A stretch of 64,000 bases of DNA, taken from contig NC_049994.1 in assembly GCF_000003815.2 (NCBI RefSeq), positions 5,395,670 to 5,459,669 of the forward strand, written 5' to 3'. Numbering within the stretch: the first letter of the stretch is position 1; each line of letters starts with the position of its first letter. A program made the translations under genes and the position numbers. The notes under the pieces were generated by a model. It was not told the DNA's origin. It did not search any database and worked only from the letters and a program-made list of their open reading frames with translations. Source of the DNA: Branchiostoma floridae. Taxonomy: Eukaryota > Chordata > Leptocardii > Amphioxiformes > Branchiostomatidae. Of the stretch, positions 1 through 37,000 are shown piece by piece.

Positions 1-1244
1 TACGATGTGAATCGTACCAGGTGGATTTTGGGACTGTGTGCTTGGGTTGAGTAACACTGCCAACCTTAATCTCGTGGGCCCAAATCTTACCCCAAACCGC
101 CCGAGACCTTGGTCTTCAAAAAGTCCGCCAACATCACGTTTCGGCAAGATAAAATATGAGTCCCATATTAACGGCATAATAGTTTTGGCATTTTTACAGC
201 GTATTGTTGTGTAGGAATTAGTCTTCATCTGTGACCGTGTTTCGCCAGAGTTTTTTGATTTTGTTTAGATAATATCTTTCAACGTGGAAACTTCTTGGCA
301 GTTTGTTACTCATACCACATGTTGTTTACGGCACAACCAGGCACAACCCTTTTGTTTTTGATCGGCCGAAGATATCAGAGCTCCATGAGGCCCTCCTGTG
401 GAATTCCATTCGCCACCTTGCCGCCGCCGAACAACAAACGCTTCTGTTTCTCGTGGTCATATTCATCTGTTTCCCGTGGTCTTAAAGTAAAAGATACGAT
501 TTGTTACCGGGGTCCCCGTTCTCAATCATCTTTTACTCTGCGTTTCACTCACCCTTTATCGTCTGTAGACTAGTACAGTCAAGCACGTATCCACAGTTCT
601 ATAGCAATACTGCTGAGCACGAGTCGTCAATTAACCGACGATTGCCGGAACTGCCATACTCCCATCCGTCCTCCGATCGCCCGCCGTCTTATCACTCTGA
701 CTGTAGCCAAAACGGTACCGGTAATCTGATCACCCATTGTCCTCCAAGCAGTTTAATAGCGGTGAGCGTACATGTGACTTATTTCATTCTGTCTTATTAC
801 AGGCAGGTGATGATATAGCCGATGTATACAGGATGCTTTTCCAATCACCTTTACCACCCTTCCACACGTAGAAGTTGGATATCTCTTGCAAATGCAGCCG
901 TTTTACTTGTATGATGGACGAAATATTCTGTATACTGGTTTACGCAACCCGACGTAACAGTGTACTGCATGTTAGACCCGATAGCCGTCGCTTGTGGCTT
1001 TTAAGCCGACATGTATATTGATATTGTGATGTGCCTTCGATCATGCGAAGCCAAGCCGAGAAAGAATATTTTGTGTCATTATTTCTTATTCACGGTGGTA
1101 CAATTTATTTCTGAAACTTCTTTAATGATTCAAAACTCGGGCTACACCAAAAGGTAAATGATAATGCACTTTTGTGCCCTTTGGTTATAAGAGAAATAGA
1201 CCTCATCGGTCAAAGTAACAGCACGTTAGCATCACGAGTATTGT

Positions 1245-1545
1245 TGTCTGGCTGCACAAGCGTTATCGCCGGTGCAATGAGACGAGTGGGAAAAGTCTTC
1301 GCCATGCATTCGGTACGTCGTAAGTTCGATCCCCGGCCAATATAGTATGACGTGTTAAATGGTCGTGCTAATTTCTCAGCTTAGCACTCAGCATTCGGGA
1401 AAGAGTATGTAATTTGAACACACACCACAGCCAGTGTCCTGGCCCCCTACTGTAGTAATTGCATTTGTTTGGCCCAGGGTTACTCCAAGAACATGGGCGC
1501 CGCCCTATGCACCATGGAGCGGGAAGGACTTTGACTTGACATGAC
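1245..1545 (+). repeat. tRNA-derived SINE-like sequence
   Basis: A box-B-like GTTCGATCCCC at about 1324 is followed by a GGGAAAGAGTATGTAATTTG core. That core resembles the GGGAAAGACACTTTACA core of the clearer SINE at 36535. It ends in a GGAAGGACTTTGACTTGAC tail. No intact cloverleaf is apparent, so this is a retroposed derivative, not a tRNA gene. Confidence 0.4.
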
Positions 1546-2216
1546 AATATAAGCGCTGTAATTCAATATGTATGACTTTTGCTATAAATTATATCTGAAT
1601 TACTTTGATGCCTTACATCACTACCGACGGCCTGTAACTAACAGAAAACAACACTTTACCGATCCAGACATACAAAAGTTGCTTAGTTAGTATCACTATT
1701 GCAAAAATACTTCATATCAATCCTTTCTCACAATCTGTCCCCACAGGTGAACGCCGGCATGACAACCCCCAGATTACAGGAAGAATCGACTGACAAGTAC
1801 ACCCCTTTGTCGCGATGGTTTGGTAACCAAATGAACATCACAACAATAAGAAAAAAAGGGATTCAAGCGTCACACAACCATACAAAATGAAATAACAGAA
1901 AGATATGAAATAAAAACCTTCAAACGAAACAAAACAATCCTCATACATACACGACATCATTACGCCGAATGGTCAAGCAAAAAATATAACTGACCCACAA
2001 TTCTACCCTAACGATACATAATATCGGGTATTTTGTTTAAAAATGTAATGCGATGTATACTTGATGGTGAAACGAGTATTAAAACAAGAAATCCTGGTTT
2101 ATAACATCGGTCACGTCATCTTATTATACGCCATACACAAAGCAGACTAAAGTCACACACAAAAACAAATTCCCTAGGGAATACCCGTAGAAAATACCCG
2201 TAGAAAAAAATACCCG

Positions 2217-2311
2217 TAGAAAAATTCCTCGCATGCCTGCGGAATTCCTAGAATTCCTGTCAAACGGTCGCACACTATAAACATTAGGCTCGCCCCTGAG
2301 GCGTCGCCAAT
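2217..2311 (-). repeat. Dispersed repeat shared with 37079-37175
   Basis: On the minus strand it begins TTGGCGACGCCTCAGGGGCG and includes GTGCGACCGTTTGAC and AGGAATTTTTCTAC. The plus-strand copy at 37079-37175 has the same order of blocks. A third, shorter piece lies at 50709-50745 (minus). Confidence 0.7.
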
Positions 2312-2413
2312 AAATGACAGTTCTGAATGGTAGATAGTACTGGGTTTCCCCTGAGTAAGGTTGAACATAAATAGTAAGAGGAAATTGATTCATAGTAAGA
2401 GGAAATGGAAGGA

Positions 2414-27336
<24,923 letters not shown>

Positions 27337-30300
27337 GGTTCAACTACAAGTGCTGTCTTGATTCGTAAAGAGCCACCTCCGCTCGGAAGTGGCTACCGTT
27401 GAGAATTCGCTGTGCGCTAGATCAAGTGCGCTTTCCAGACTGCGCACCACAGGTTTAGACGCACGCCACGGAACCTCAAGACACACCAATAGGCGGGTAC
27501 ATACTCCTTTGTTGGAGTTCTGGTAACCAGGTAACTATATTGTCTAGATGTAACTTGAGATTTCTGTTTTTAAGTCATGCTGACGTGGGCTATGAACTAC
27601 GACGCCCTTCTTTGAGGCTTATTGACTACACAATACGAGGAAATGAATGGAATATCATGTTTTTGTTCTCTTTTTTTTTCGTGTTCCTCTTCTGGGACAC
27701 ATGTTTACCAAAAAAGCTTTCCAAAATTCGTCATAGAACACGAAAAATCACAATGCTGAAAAAATATACCTGATCATGAATGGTATTTGTAGCTACGCGC
27801 TTTTTAACCAATTTTCGTTTAAAAGACATATTTTACTCCCCATATCACAGGTTGAGAAATATATCAGTTGACTCCAGTATGAAGAGAAACGCACAGGCCC
27901 TTGTTTCTCATAAAACCCTCGTCAAAGAGATCAGGATGTCAAGCTTTCATTTTTGTCCAGTAGTAAAATTTCGTGAATAGGCGTAGAGTGACAAGACATC
28001 CGTGAGTTTCAAGAATTTTTGCCGTACTACATCTGCTTTGGGATTAAAGGACCCTGGCTGTCACAAGGCCAGACTAGCGGAAATGGTAGGAAGTGCAGTT
28101 CAGAAGTGCTGGAACTAGTTTCAAATTGAATACATAGACTCGAGTGTCTAAATAACACCAACTATTCAGAAGGGCTTTATCTTATATATGTCAGGCAAGG
28201 TATTGAAATTACATAAATATCATTTATTGATAAGTTTGATATGAATTTTGCCCATTTCTTGGAATCCCTCCATGTAACCTGTATGAAAGAAAAGCGTGGA
28301 CGATGGTTTCAAATTGCAATATTTCAAAACATTGCAGCTTGAAACAACCGTCCATCAATTTGATAGCCCTAATACCCTGTAAAAACAACGGATATAGGTT
28401 AACCCGCGGCTAAAGGTGAACAAGCGTACGCGTTAGGACTGTCTTTATTTCACCCATTTATGTTACACTCGATACTACTTCGGAAGAGGAATATTATGTT
28501 CTTTTTTTCAATTAAATGTCGGCCTTTTTTCTTTTCGAACCTAGAGTCGATATTTGGCACATTTCAATCAGAACAAGAAAAAGAAAGAATCTATTAAATA
28601 TTCTTTATGCCATGACACTGGGTTAAATCATTTTGTGTAAATTTCCTGACCACTTATTTCAATATAAAGGCAACATTTTCTGGTCATACGTTTTTATTCG
28701 CACGCTCTCATCAGTTTTGGGGTTCCCAGAGGATGTCATTCGTATGATCAAATAGAATGGCCTAAATGTTCTGGAGTAGCATCTACCGCATCTATAAGGT
28801 ATCATTGATGAGTTTCTTCTTCCCGTAGACTTCTATGTTATAATTCGTGGTTTAAATGGGCGCGATCATAATGAAGCTACGTGAAATTTTAGCAGATTTA
28901 CCCTATATCGTGGGAAAAAATTGCCAACGTCAACTATGCGTAGGTTCATTTTTCTAGCAATTACAAACTACGATTAGTCAATCACCACAAAAGGCACTTT
29001 TTCGCAGTTAGTGTACAGCCGCACCACTCAGAACCCAGGACTGTGTACCTCCGACCTAGCGCGCGGCTGCAAAACTTTACTTGCTAATTTCTTCAGTTAC
29101 AAACAAGCTTTCATCAATCTAACTGTTGAGATCAGTTCCGCTGGCTAAAAGGGAATTTCTCACCGCCAAAAAACACGCGTCCATGCAGCCGTTTATTTTT
29201 TGGCCCGGATCTCTTTTAGGTTACCCACTCGAGTAATACATCAATGAGATCATCAATTGTAGAGGTAAGCAAACATCGGGTCGTCTGCGGTCTGGACAGT
29301 CCAACAGTTTCATTTTGAAGAAGGCAGTCTTCACAGCTTTTGAAAACATACGCCATTTTTTTTTTCGAATTCGCATGGAGCTACAGACTTAACAAACAGA
29401 CCGACGTGTTACTTTTTCCAAGGACATTTCATTATATAATGTCCTTGGTTTTTCTACTTTAAATTGAGTTGTGATTGTTTATGTAAAATCGCAAAGTGAT
29501 TTTTGCTTCACAGCTTTGCCTGCGCTAAACATTGCTGTTAACAAACCTCTTGACCTTGGACAAAATGACATCTTCGCCATGTCCTCTGTGGTCAAATTAG
29601 CACACAATGTCCCAATAGTGGTTGGGATGAAATCAGTGGAGTTTGGAGACCGCGTGCCTGTCATAATTTGTGTGGTAGTTTAAAGGCAACCTAAGCAATA
29701 TTTCATCGTTGAAAGTGGAAATATTCTGAATAAGGCAGTCTGTATGATATTGACAACTAATGCACTATTTCAGCGCATTTACATCAATATTTCATAACTT
29801 GAGCCGTTAAAAACTGCGTAGAAACAAGTCACAGGGGGGTTACTGCTCAAGGTCTAATTTTTGGGGGTTACAATAATAAGGAATATCCTCATGCGACTTG
29901 TCTCTGGGCCGTCTTTAACCTCTCAAAGTATGAAATGATGATGTAAATGTGAGAATACATTGCAGTAGATGTCAACATCATACAGATTGCCTTATTCAGA
30001 ATATTTCCACTTTTAATGCTGTAATATTGCTTAGGATGCCTAATACCACGGACATTTTCCAATTTTCAACCGCACTTACTATAATCCTTGTAAGCTGTGG
30101 CGACTCCCGGACAACAAGTGTATTTCTCACGCCTTTCAATCAAGGTATCAACAATTAGGTAAAAAAAAATGCATTTCTAACGCCAACGGTATTACCAATG
30201 ATTACTCAATTTTCACTTCATTGTCAACCTGCGTGTATTTAAGCTTAGGCCATAGCAAGTAAATTTTATGGATGACATCCGCGCGCTCATTGATTTTCGC

Positions 30301-30955
30301 CTGATTTCAGAAAAAAAAATTTTCTCAGGTTTGGTCTGAAAGACCAAAATGGGTGTTATACCTAATAATTGTTTGAAGAATTGACACTAGAGAGGTAGCC
30401 TTGACTGTAGTTGCAGAAGTGAAACTAGTTCGATAGTTGTAAGAGTGGCACCAATATGGAAGCCATAAGTAAAGTACCCTGATAGCCAGACAGGACCGGG
30501 TAGCTAGCGAGTTTTGTTCGGGGAGCCAAGGCAGTCAGCCCACCGACCTCACATTAGCGCTCGGGGGAGTGACTTAGCTGTCTTTGGCCACCGAATAAAC
30601 TGTCCTAGCTGCCTGATCCCGGATGGCCCCCAGGGTATGAGTGAAGTTGCCACCATGGCTAGTGATACAGGTCTACCAAACTAGTGCCATTTTTACTACT
30701 CTAAAATACAGGAATGAATGCCTCATTGGTTGTGATGCCATGTACATGTTTTTTGTTGTGACAATTCTTGTTACAACGTTTATGGTGTCTATTTTGAAAA
30801 TTTTGCCATCTTGTTTTTTTCTACCCATCTTGTGGGTTTTTTCGCGCTATCTCATTATTTTTTAAGTCGAGGATGTCAGCCATAAAATTTACTTGCTGTG
30901 GCCTTAGCAGCGCCAAGGCCACGGCTCGATAGAACAGAACGGACCATGAACAGCC
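27337..30955. promoter_or_regulatory. Divergent intergenic region between the two D8C genes
   Basis: About 3.6 kb separates the opposing start codons, so promoters for both genes must lie in or near it. No TATA or other core element could be assigned with confidence. It contains a perfect 11-bp-stem hairpin at 29418-29448 (CCAAGGACATT..AATGTCCTTGG) and a large foldback element at 29681-30043. A weaker palindrome lies near 30477-30636. Confidence 0.4.
29681..30043. mobile_element. Foldback MITE with about 150-bp arms
   Basis: Left arm blocks (AGGCAACCTAAGCAATATT, AGTGGAAATATTCTGAATAA, GTCTGTATGAT, GCGTAGAAACAAGTC) recur in reverse complement and reverse order on the right. The right arm ends at GCTTAGGATGCCTAA. 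Arms are about 85-90% identical by eye and separated by a short poorly paired centre. Confidence 0.82.
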
Positions 30956-31019
30956 ATGGACGACACTGTACTGCCAGCACTCTGTCTCTCAATCTTCATT
31001 CTGGCTGTACCCGTTAGCG
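30956..31019 (+). CDS. D8C-SRCR gene exon 1: signal peptide
   Basis: The ATG at 30956 opens [20 protein letters not shown] and a GTGAGT donor follows at 31020, leaving phase 1. The ATG ten bases upstream (30946) is in another frame and meets a stop before the donor, so 30956 is preferred. Confidence 0.72.
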
Positions 31020-34000
31020 GTGAGTACTAGTATATCATTTTACTTTCAATACATCTGCCCTGCTCACAGTGCTACGAGGGGCATTCAATAAGTAATGTCC
31101 CTGACCCACTTCCAGTTGTCTGATCTAGATGAAATTTTGCATGTGTAATGAGTCATATCTCTATAGGTTATGTTGCAAAAAACAGCTCTGAACTAACTGT
31201 GGTTACTGATTTACTGGTGTTTGAACTGAGTCAGGTGTGAAATGGACCAGGTGTGAAATGGAGCAAGTTGAGTGTCGCGCAGTGATCCGGCTTTTGTATT
31301 TGAAAGGACGCACACCAAAGGGGACTTTTGATGAAATGAAAAAAACTTATGGTGATGATGCCCCATCATATGACCTTGTAAAACGCTGGCATCCTGAATT
31401 CAAACAAGGTCGGAAGTCTGTGGAAACAGCTCCCAGACCTGGTCGTCCCTCTTCTGCCATTGATGAGGCATCTGTCGGAGGACCAACCTGGGATGTCCTA
31501 CAAGAACGGTGTCCAGAGCTACATCAAATGATGGGAGAAATGCAAAACTCTGGGTGGTTCCTATGAAGAGAAAGACTAATAACTGTGCCAAGTTTCATTA
31601 ATCTCCTGCTATGGGAAATGGGTCAGGGACATTACTTATTGAATGCCCCTCGTAGTATACACCCCAACGCGTAGGTATTGTAAAGTTCTATTGTAAAAAA
31701 AAGTGCAGTACAGTAGTGATACATGTACGACTGAATACTGTTGGTTTCTACATGGTTTACCAAAAAATCACAAGACTGCACACAAAATATAGTTACATGT
31801 TTACATTTCAATTGGAGGACCGATTTCTGATATATTCTATCCATCCCTGCAGCTTTTTCTTCAGATCCATGCATGCCCAGCAACTACATCGAACTGAATG
31901 AGGCATGGCGCAACGTTCAACAGACCAATGATGGTAGAGAGATTAGATGTGACAGTGGGTTTGCCGGAGAGTGGTACCGCTTCACGGGTGCTGCGGGAGA
32001 TGTCATGCCGACACAGGCACCACCGAGCACGTACATGTGCAGCTCCGCCGCCCCGATGTGGATGAACGGACAACATCCCACCCTTGCTGACGGTGAAGTC
32101 TCCCGCCAGGTGTGTGCGTACTACAGTGGTGACACCTGTGAGTGGGACACAACCATCCAGGTGCGGGCCTGCAGCGGCGGCTACTTCGTGTATAAACTCC
32201 CCCCCGCTCCTATGTGCGACCTGACCTACTGTGGGACCCAGTTGCTGATTCGTGAGTGATCAACAGTTTCACAGCTTCGAACTAGAGATACTAGTACTCA
32301 TGATTCACACAAAGACTTCTGTAGGCACCTCATGAGCTCATAACCTCATTTTACTCGGTGGTTATAGCAAAGGCCCAGGCGTTATGACACCATATACACC
32401 TCGGGGCGGGTCATTACCTTCGCCAAAAAGGTAATATTAAAGTTAATAGAATTAATATCTATCGGAAAATAACACTCCCGTATGGAGTGGAATGCCCATG
32501 TACAAATGCAAGACCTCATGTTGTGTCCCTATATCATAATTTACTATTCTGCCTGTGCCAGGCCGGAGTCTGGTAGAGACTAACATCTATTATCATAATA
32601 CCGGTACGTTTACGACGATTTCTCTAGCCATACTGATTTGACAAATTGTCAACGCATCATTTTCTCCAGTTACATGTTGCTGTTATAGGTTACCCTTGCC
32701 ACTTCTTCTGTGTAACTTTTCTGCCACTCTTGTCCTGCTAAAAGCGTAATATTGTAATTGTAACACGCCGCGGAATTACACGGCGAACGAGCGCGTGGTT
32801 GGGAGGGGGTACAAAATACCGGTAGGAAGAAACACGGCACAATTAACTGCCGCTATGTACATTTATACATCCTCTGATGTTCCTTCCTTTTCTGTCAGTA
32901 AATGCATAAAACATAAACCTGCATGAGCATACAAAATGTCATGAGAAAACGGACGTATACTGTCAAGAATTTTCATTTTACTTCTGTCCGTCACAACCGC
33001 TATGACCTAACACTTCACTGCTAGCGTAGATATAACTAGAGTTCCACGACCCCATACCTTCGCCAAATAATCCTACCTTTCTTTACAACTGCTGTTTTAA
33101 TTGTTTGTCATTAATTATGCAAATAAGGTTCTCATCTGCATAAATTATATCAGTTGATTATCTCCTCTACTAGACACAAGACGTACACAATCTATGTTAA
33201 GAAAAAGGCTTTTATCGCATTTTCTGATGATTTATGCAAATGAGGATCTCATTTGCATAATTGATGTTCAACGATGTTCATCTGTACATAACTTCCAAAT
33301 GCAACAAGTAAGAAGTTACTGTCATTTACCACAATGAAATTATAACATTTTCTCATTAATTATGCAAATTAGGTCTTTATTTTGCATAATATATATCAAT
33401 CAATATTCTTCTCCTTCTCAGTTACAAATGTCACACGTTGCAATGGTCCCACAATGGAACTGAGCGTGTTCATGAAATGTCCTAATTAATTATGCAAATT
33501 AGATACTAATTTGCATAGTTAATATTTCCTTAGCATCACTTAAGCTATCTACATACCAAAAATCATAACAATTCGTTAACCCCTTTTTGAATTATTCCCT
33601 TTTAAAGTCTGACACTAAACCAGCCCTGCAGTTCCAAAACAAGGCGCTAGGGGGCCCAACCATACACCACTTACTCTCGGCATCGAGAGCTGTCTACCAC
33701 TACAAAATCATAGCTGCAGCATGTTCAGAACTTGAGATATCAAACCAGGAAGTTCCGCTGCAGTACCGTAACAAGTCGCTAGGGGACCCAAAATATAATC
33801 ATTTTCAGGTCTCATCAAGACCTACCCACATACCAAATATCAATACAATCCATGCAGGCGTTCTTGAGTTATGGTGTTTTCCTACAAACATACACACACA
33901 CACACAAACGCTACCCAAAATGTAACCTTCTTGGCGAAGGTAAAAATGGCGGGAAAATGGCTGCGTACGTTCAATTTTGCCCATTCAGTCGTAGATCCGG

Positions 34001-37000
34001 GCTATTATGCAACGGTTCTTCACACTTTTACATGAGTTGTAGGTCACCAACAGAAATTCAAGATTGTTGTTGAATCATGTTCGTCTTGTGTCGTGAGCAT
34101 GTGTAATTATGATCTATATAAATTTGGCAATGAATGTGACAGTGTGTTCGTCCCACGACGAGCTGCCTACCCCGAAATTTAAAAAAAAAAGTATACTGAA
34201 AACTTTTGGTCTTGTTGTCTTCGAATGCATTGTTATCGATGCTTTGTAAATGGTGTATTGGACACCTAGATGTCTGAAGTGTGCACAGCTCAGAAATAAC
34301 TATTGTTGCATGTGTAGATCTCTTTAAGATCCAGTATTTTTAATCTACCGGTATAAGTCTTACTACCGGTATTATGCCAATGCATGTTACATGATTTTGA
34401 CAAAGCACTATGAAAGTTGCAATGAAAAGTATCACAACAGTGAACATAATTTCATTGTCACCCTTGCCAAGATCAGTTTATGTTTTTAGTAGCGTTTGTG
34501 AGGAACAAACGGTCATGCAGTCGTCTGCTATTGCGATAGGTACTCTTTAGTAATACATGAATAAGACCTTAAAGTCTTGAATAAAGGCATGCATGATTAT
34601 TTGGCGAAGGGATGTGTTCGTGGAACTCTAGTTAACCCTTAATTCAATGTCGTTTGTGTCATATTGACGATGCATAATCATAGTATATCCCTTTTTAGTT
34701 TTATCACCAGACAATGGTTGCTAAAGGTAAATGTCATCCATTCGAAGTTAATCAACAATATATATATATATATATAGCATGCAATGGCAGGCACATGATG
34801 TAATACATACATTTCCAAAAGTTATGAACGCGCCTCTATTAAACTCAGATTAAACTCTTCAATATTTTATCATGATACCAAAACCGGTAATATACTATCT
34901 GCATACCAACAGCCATTACGATCCCTAAACCCCTTCTTGAGTTAGTCATCTTGTCAAACTAGGACACAAAATTGCCTTTTCCACCCAAGGGAAACCGCTA
35001 GGGGCGAAAACTTTCGACTTTGAGGTTGTTGACCCCTCATTTTGAAATGGTTCGTGCCAAATATTATAAATGGGTCATTTGAATAAATATCTTGTGCACC
35101 CTTTACCAAAATGTCAGGTTATTTGGTTGTAAAACTAGGGTAGAGGAGCCAAAAGTGTCCTTTTTGCCAAAAATGGCCAAAAAATCGCGCAAAATTTTGT
35201 TGTACTGTATGCCAAAACTGTTATTGAATCGATATGAGCATATGATCAAGGCACCTCTGTACCAAATTTCAGGTCATTCAGATGTAATACCAGGATACAG
35301 GGGGCCAAAAATATACAGCTTTGGTCTAAAAATTGCCAAAAATAAATCAACAAATCATTTTAAAGGCAGATATGAAAAAAACGCCTTGGTATTGGCCCAC
35401 TCTACCCTTGGCTTGTGCCAAATTTCATTCGGTCCAAGAACGACGGAGATGAAGCGCTTTAAAGATTGGACAGGAGAAGAAAGAAGAAGAAAAAGAAACA
35501 AAGCAAATACATATGTGGTATGGCTGAAATATAAATATATTTGCATCGAATCCAGATATAAAGAGAACCCAGAAGTTGTGAAGATTCCATTCAAGGTCGT
35601 ATTGTTCCCAGATATCCGACTCGTGGGAGCAAGTTCGTACATGGAGGGCAGGGTTGAAGTGTACCATGACGGACAGTGGGGGACTGTCTGTGACGACAAT
35701 TTTGACATGAACGACGCCATCGTGGTCTGCCGTCAGCTGGGATACGGAGGCGCTATCGGGGCCCGATGGGGAGCAGCCTTCGGGGAGGGGTCAGGCCCGA
35801 TCTGGCTGGACGAAGTGGCCTGTGCGGGTTTCGAGACAAACATCGAAGACTGCAGCCACGACGGATGGGGCACACATAACTGTGGGCACAATGAGGACGC
35901 TGGTGTGGTCTGCTCGGGTGAGTCAAGAGTGATGTACAAAATGACAAACTTGTGAACGTGTAGAATTCTGCGGTCCTGACGTATAATGTCTAAGTTTGTA
36001 GCATCATTTCCATGTCATTTACGTATTACAAACTTAAGGTACTTTAAAGACGTCTACGATGATTCAATTATAGCATGATAAAACGTCCTTATGCCTGGTA
36101 GGACCCTTCAGAGAACAATTTTCGTGTCAAAATATCGTATTAGAATGTGTACCTTAAACTAAAGGTTAAGTTATATGAATGGATGTATGGGCATCGTTAA
36201 TAGGAACCTACTCGTTCTCCCGAAATGTCGTTTTATGGTATAATCGCAACATCGAAGACGTTTTACAGTAGGTTTATTTAAGATACCTTTTTTAAATATC
36301 ACATTTTGCCATGGAAATGATGCCACAGACCATAGGGTTATGTTCTGCGGTACCTACACCATCAACACGAGTGCAAGCTATGACAACATCGTGAAAGATT
36401 TGTCCGAATATGGACCTTGCTTTGTATATGTCCAAACGTGAGACATATCACGTATTCGTAGTCTCCAAGCAGACGTGTCGTCTGAATGAAAAAATTAGAA
36501 GAATTTGGCCAATAGGGACAGATAAGTTGCCAAGTGGGACCGCGTAGCACAGTGGCACTGTGTTTGCCTCGTGACCGAGAGGTTGCGGGTTCGAATCCAG
36601 CTGCCGTGTTACCGATCTTGTGCCCTTGGGAAAGACACTTTACATTGCTTTCCTCACTTTACTCAGGTGAAAATGAGTACCTAGCTTCGGGTAGGGCCGT
36701 CCCTCGGATAGGACGTTGAATGGAGGTCCCGTGTATGGGGAGAGTCACACCCTATGCACGTTAAAGAACCCCCACACGTGCGATGGTGCGGTGTAAGATG
36801 GAGAAAACCCTTCTGTCTGGAGTTGGTGATTCACTTCAAATCACCCTAATAATACTATTTTATTTTCGTTTGCCAGGTCCAACTACTGAGGTACCAACGA
36901 CGCCGAGACATGTAACATTTCCAACTAACACCGAAGTACGTTCACAGACAACATCCATGCACATTCCTTCTTCTGCCCAGCCGACACAACGGCCAACTCA

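Larger units (their letters stand above)
1..2413. other. Stretch without a recognised gene
   Basis: Only short open frames without recognisable domains are present, and none has supporting splice phases or homologous motifs. A tRNA-derived SINE-like copy lies at about 1245-1545, and 2183-2311 contains tandem ACCCGTAGAAA units next to a dispersed repeat shared with 37079-37175. Any 3' exons of the VWDE-like gene in here would be too short for me to identify. Confidence 0.5.

Noticed and set aside
295..818. Protein-coding frames of 92-105 codons
   Set aside because: Overlapping frames with no domain, no splice support and chance-like composition.
35092..35591. N-terminal extension of the SRCR frame upstream of 35612
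   Set aside because: The extra residues come from an interspersed repeat also present at 15086, 17330 and 19226; the phase 1 acceptor at 35610-35611 fits the upstream exon.
36535..36610. Functional tRNA gene
   Set aside because: Boxes A and B are present but the sequence continues into a SINE body shared with 23282; no clean cloverleaf or terminator.
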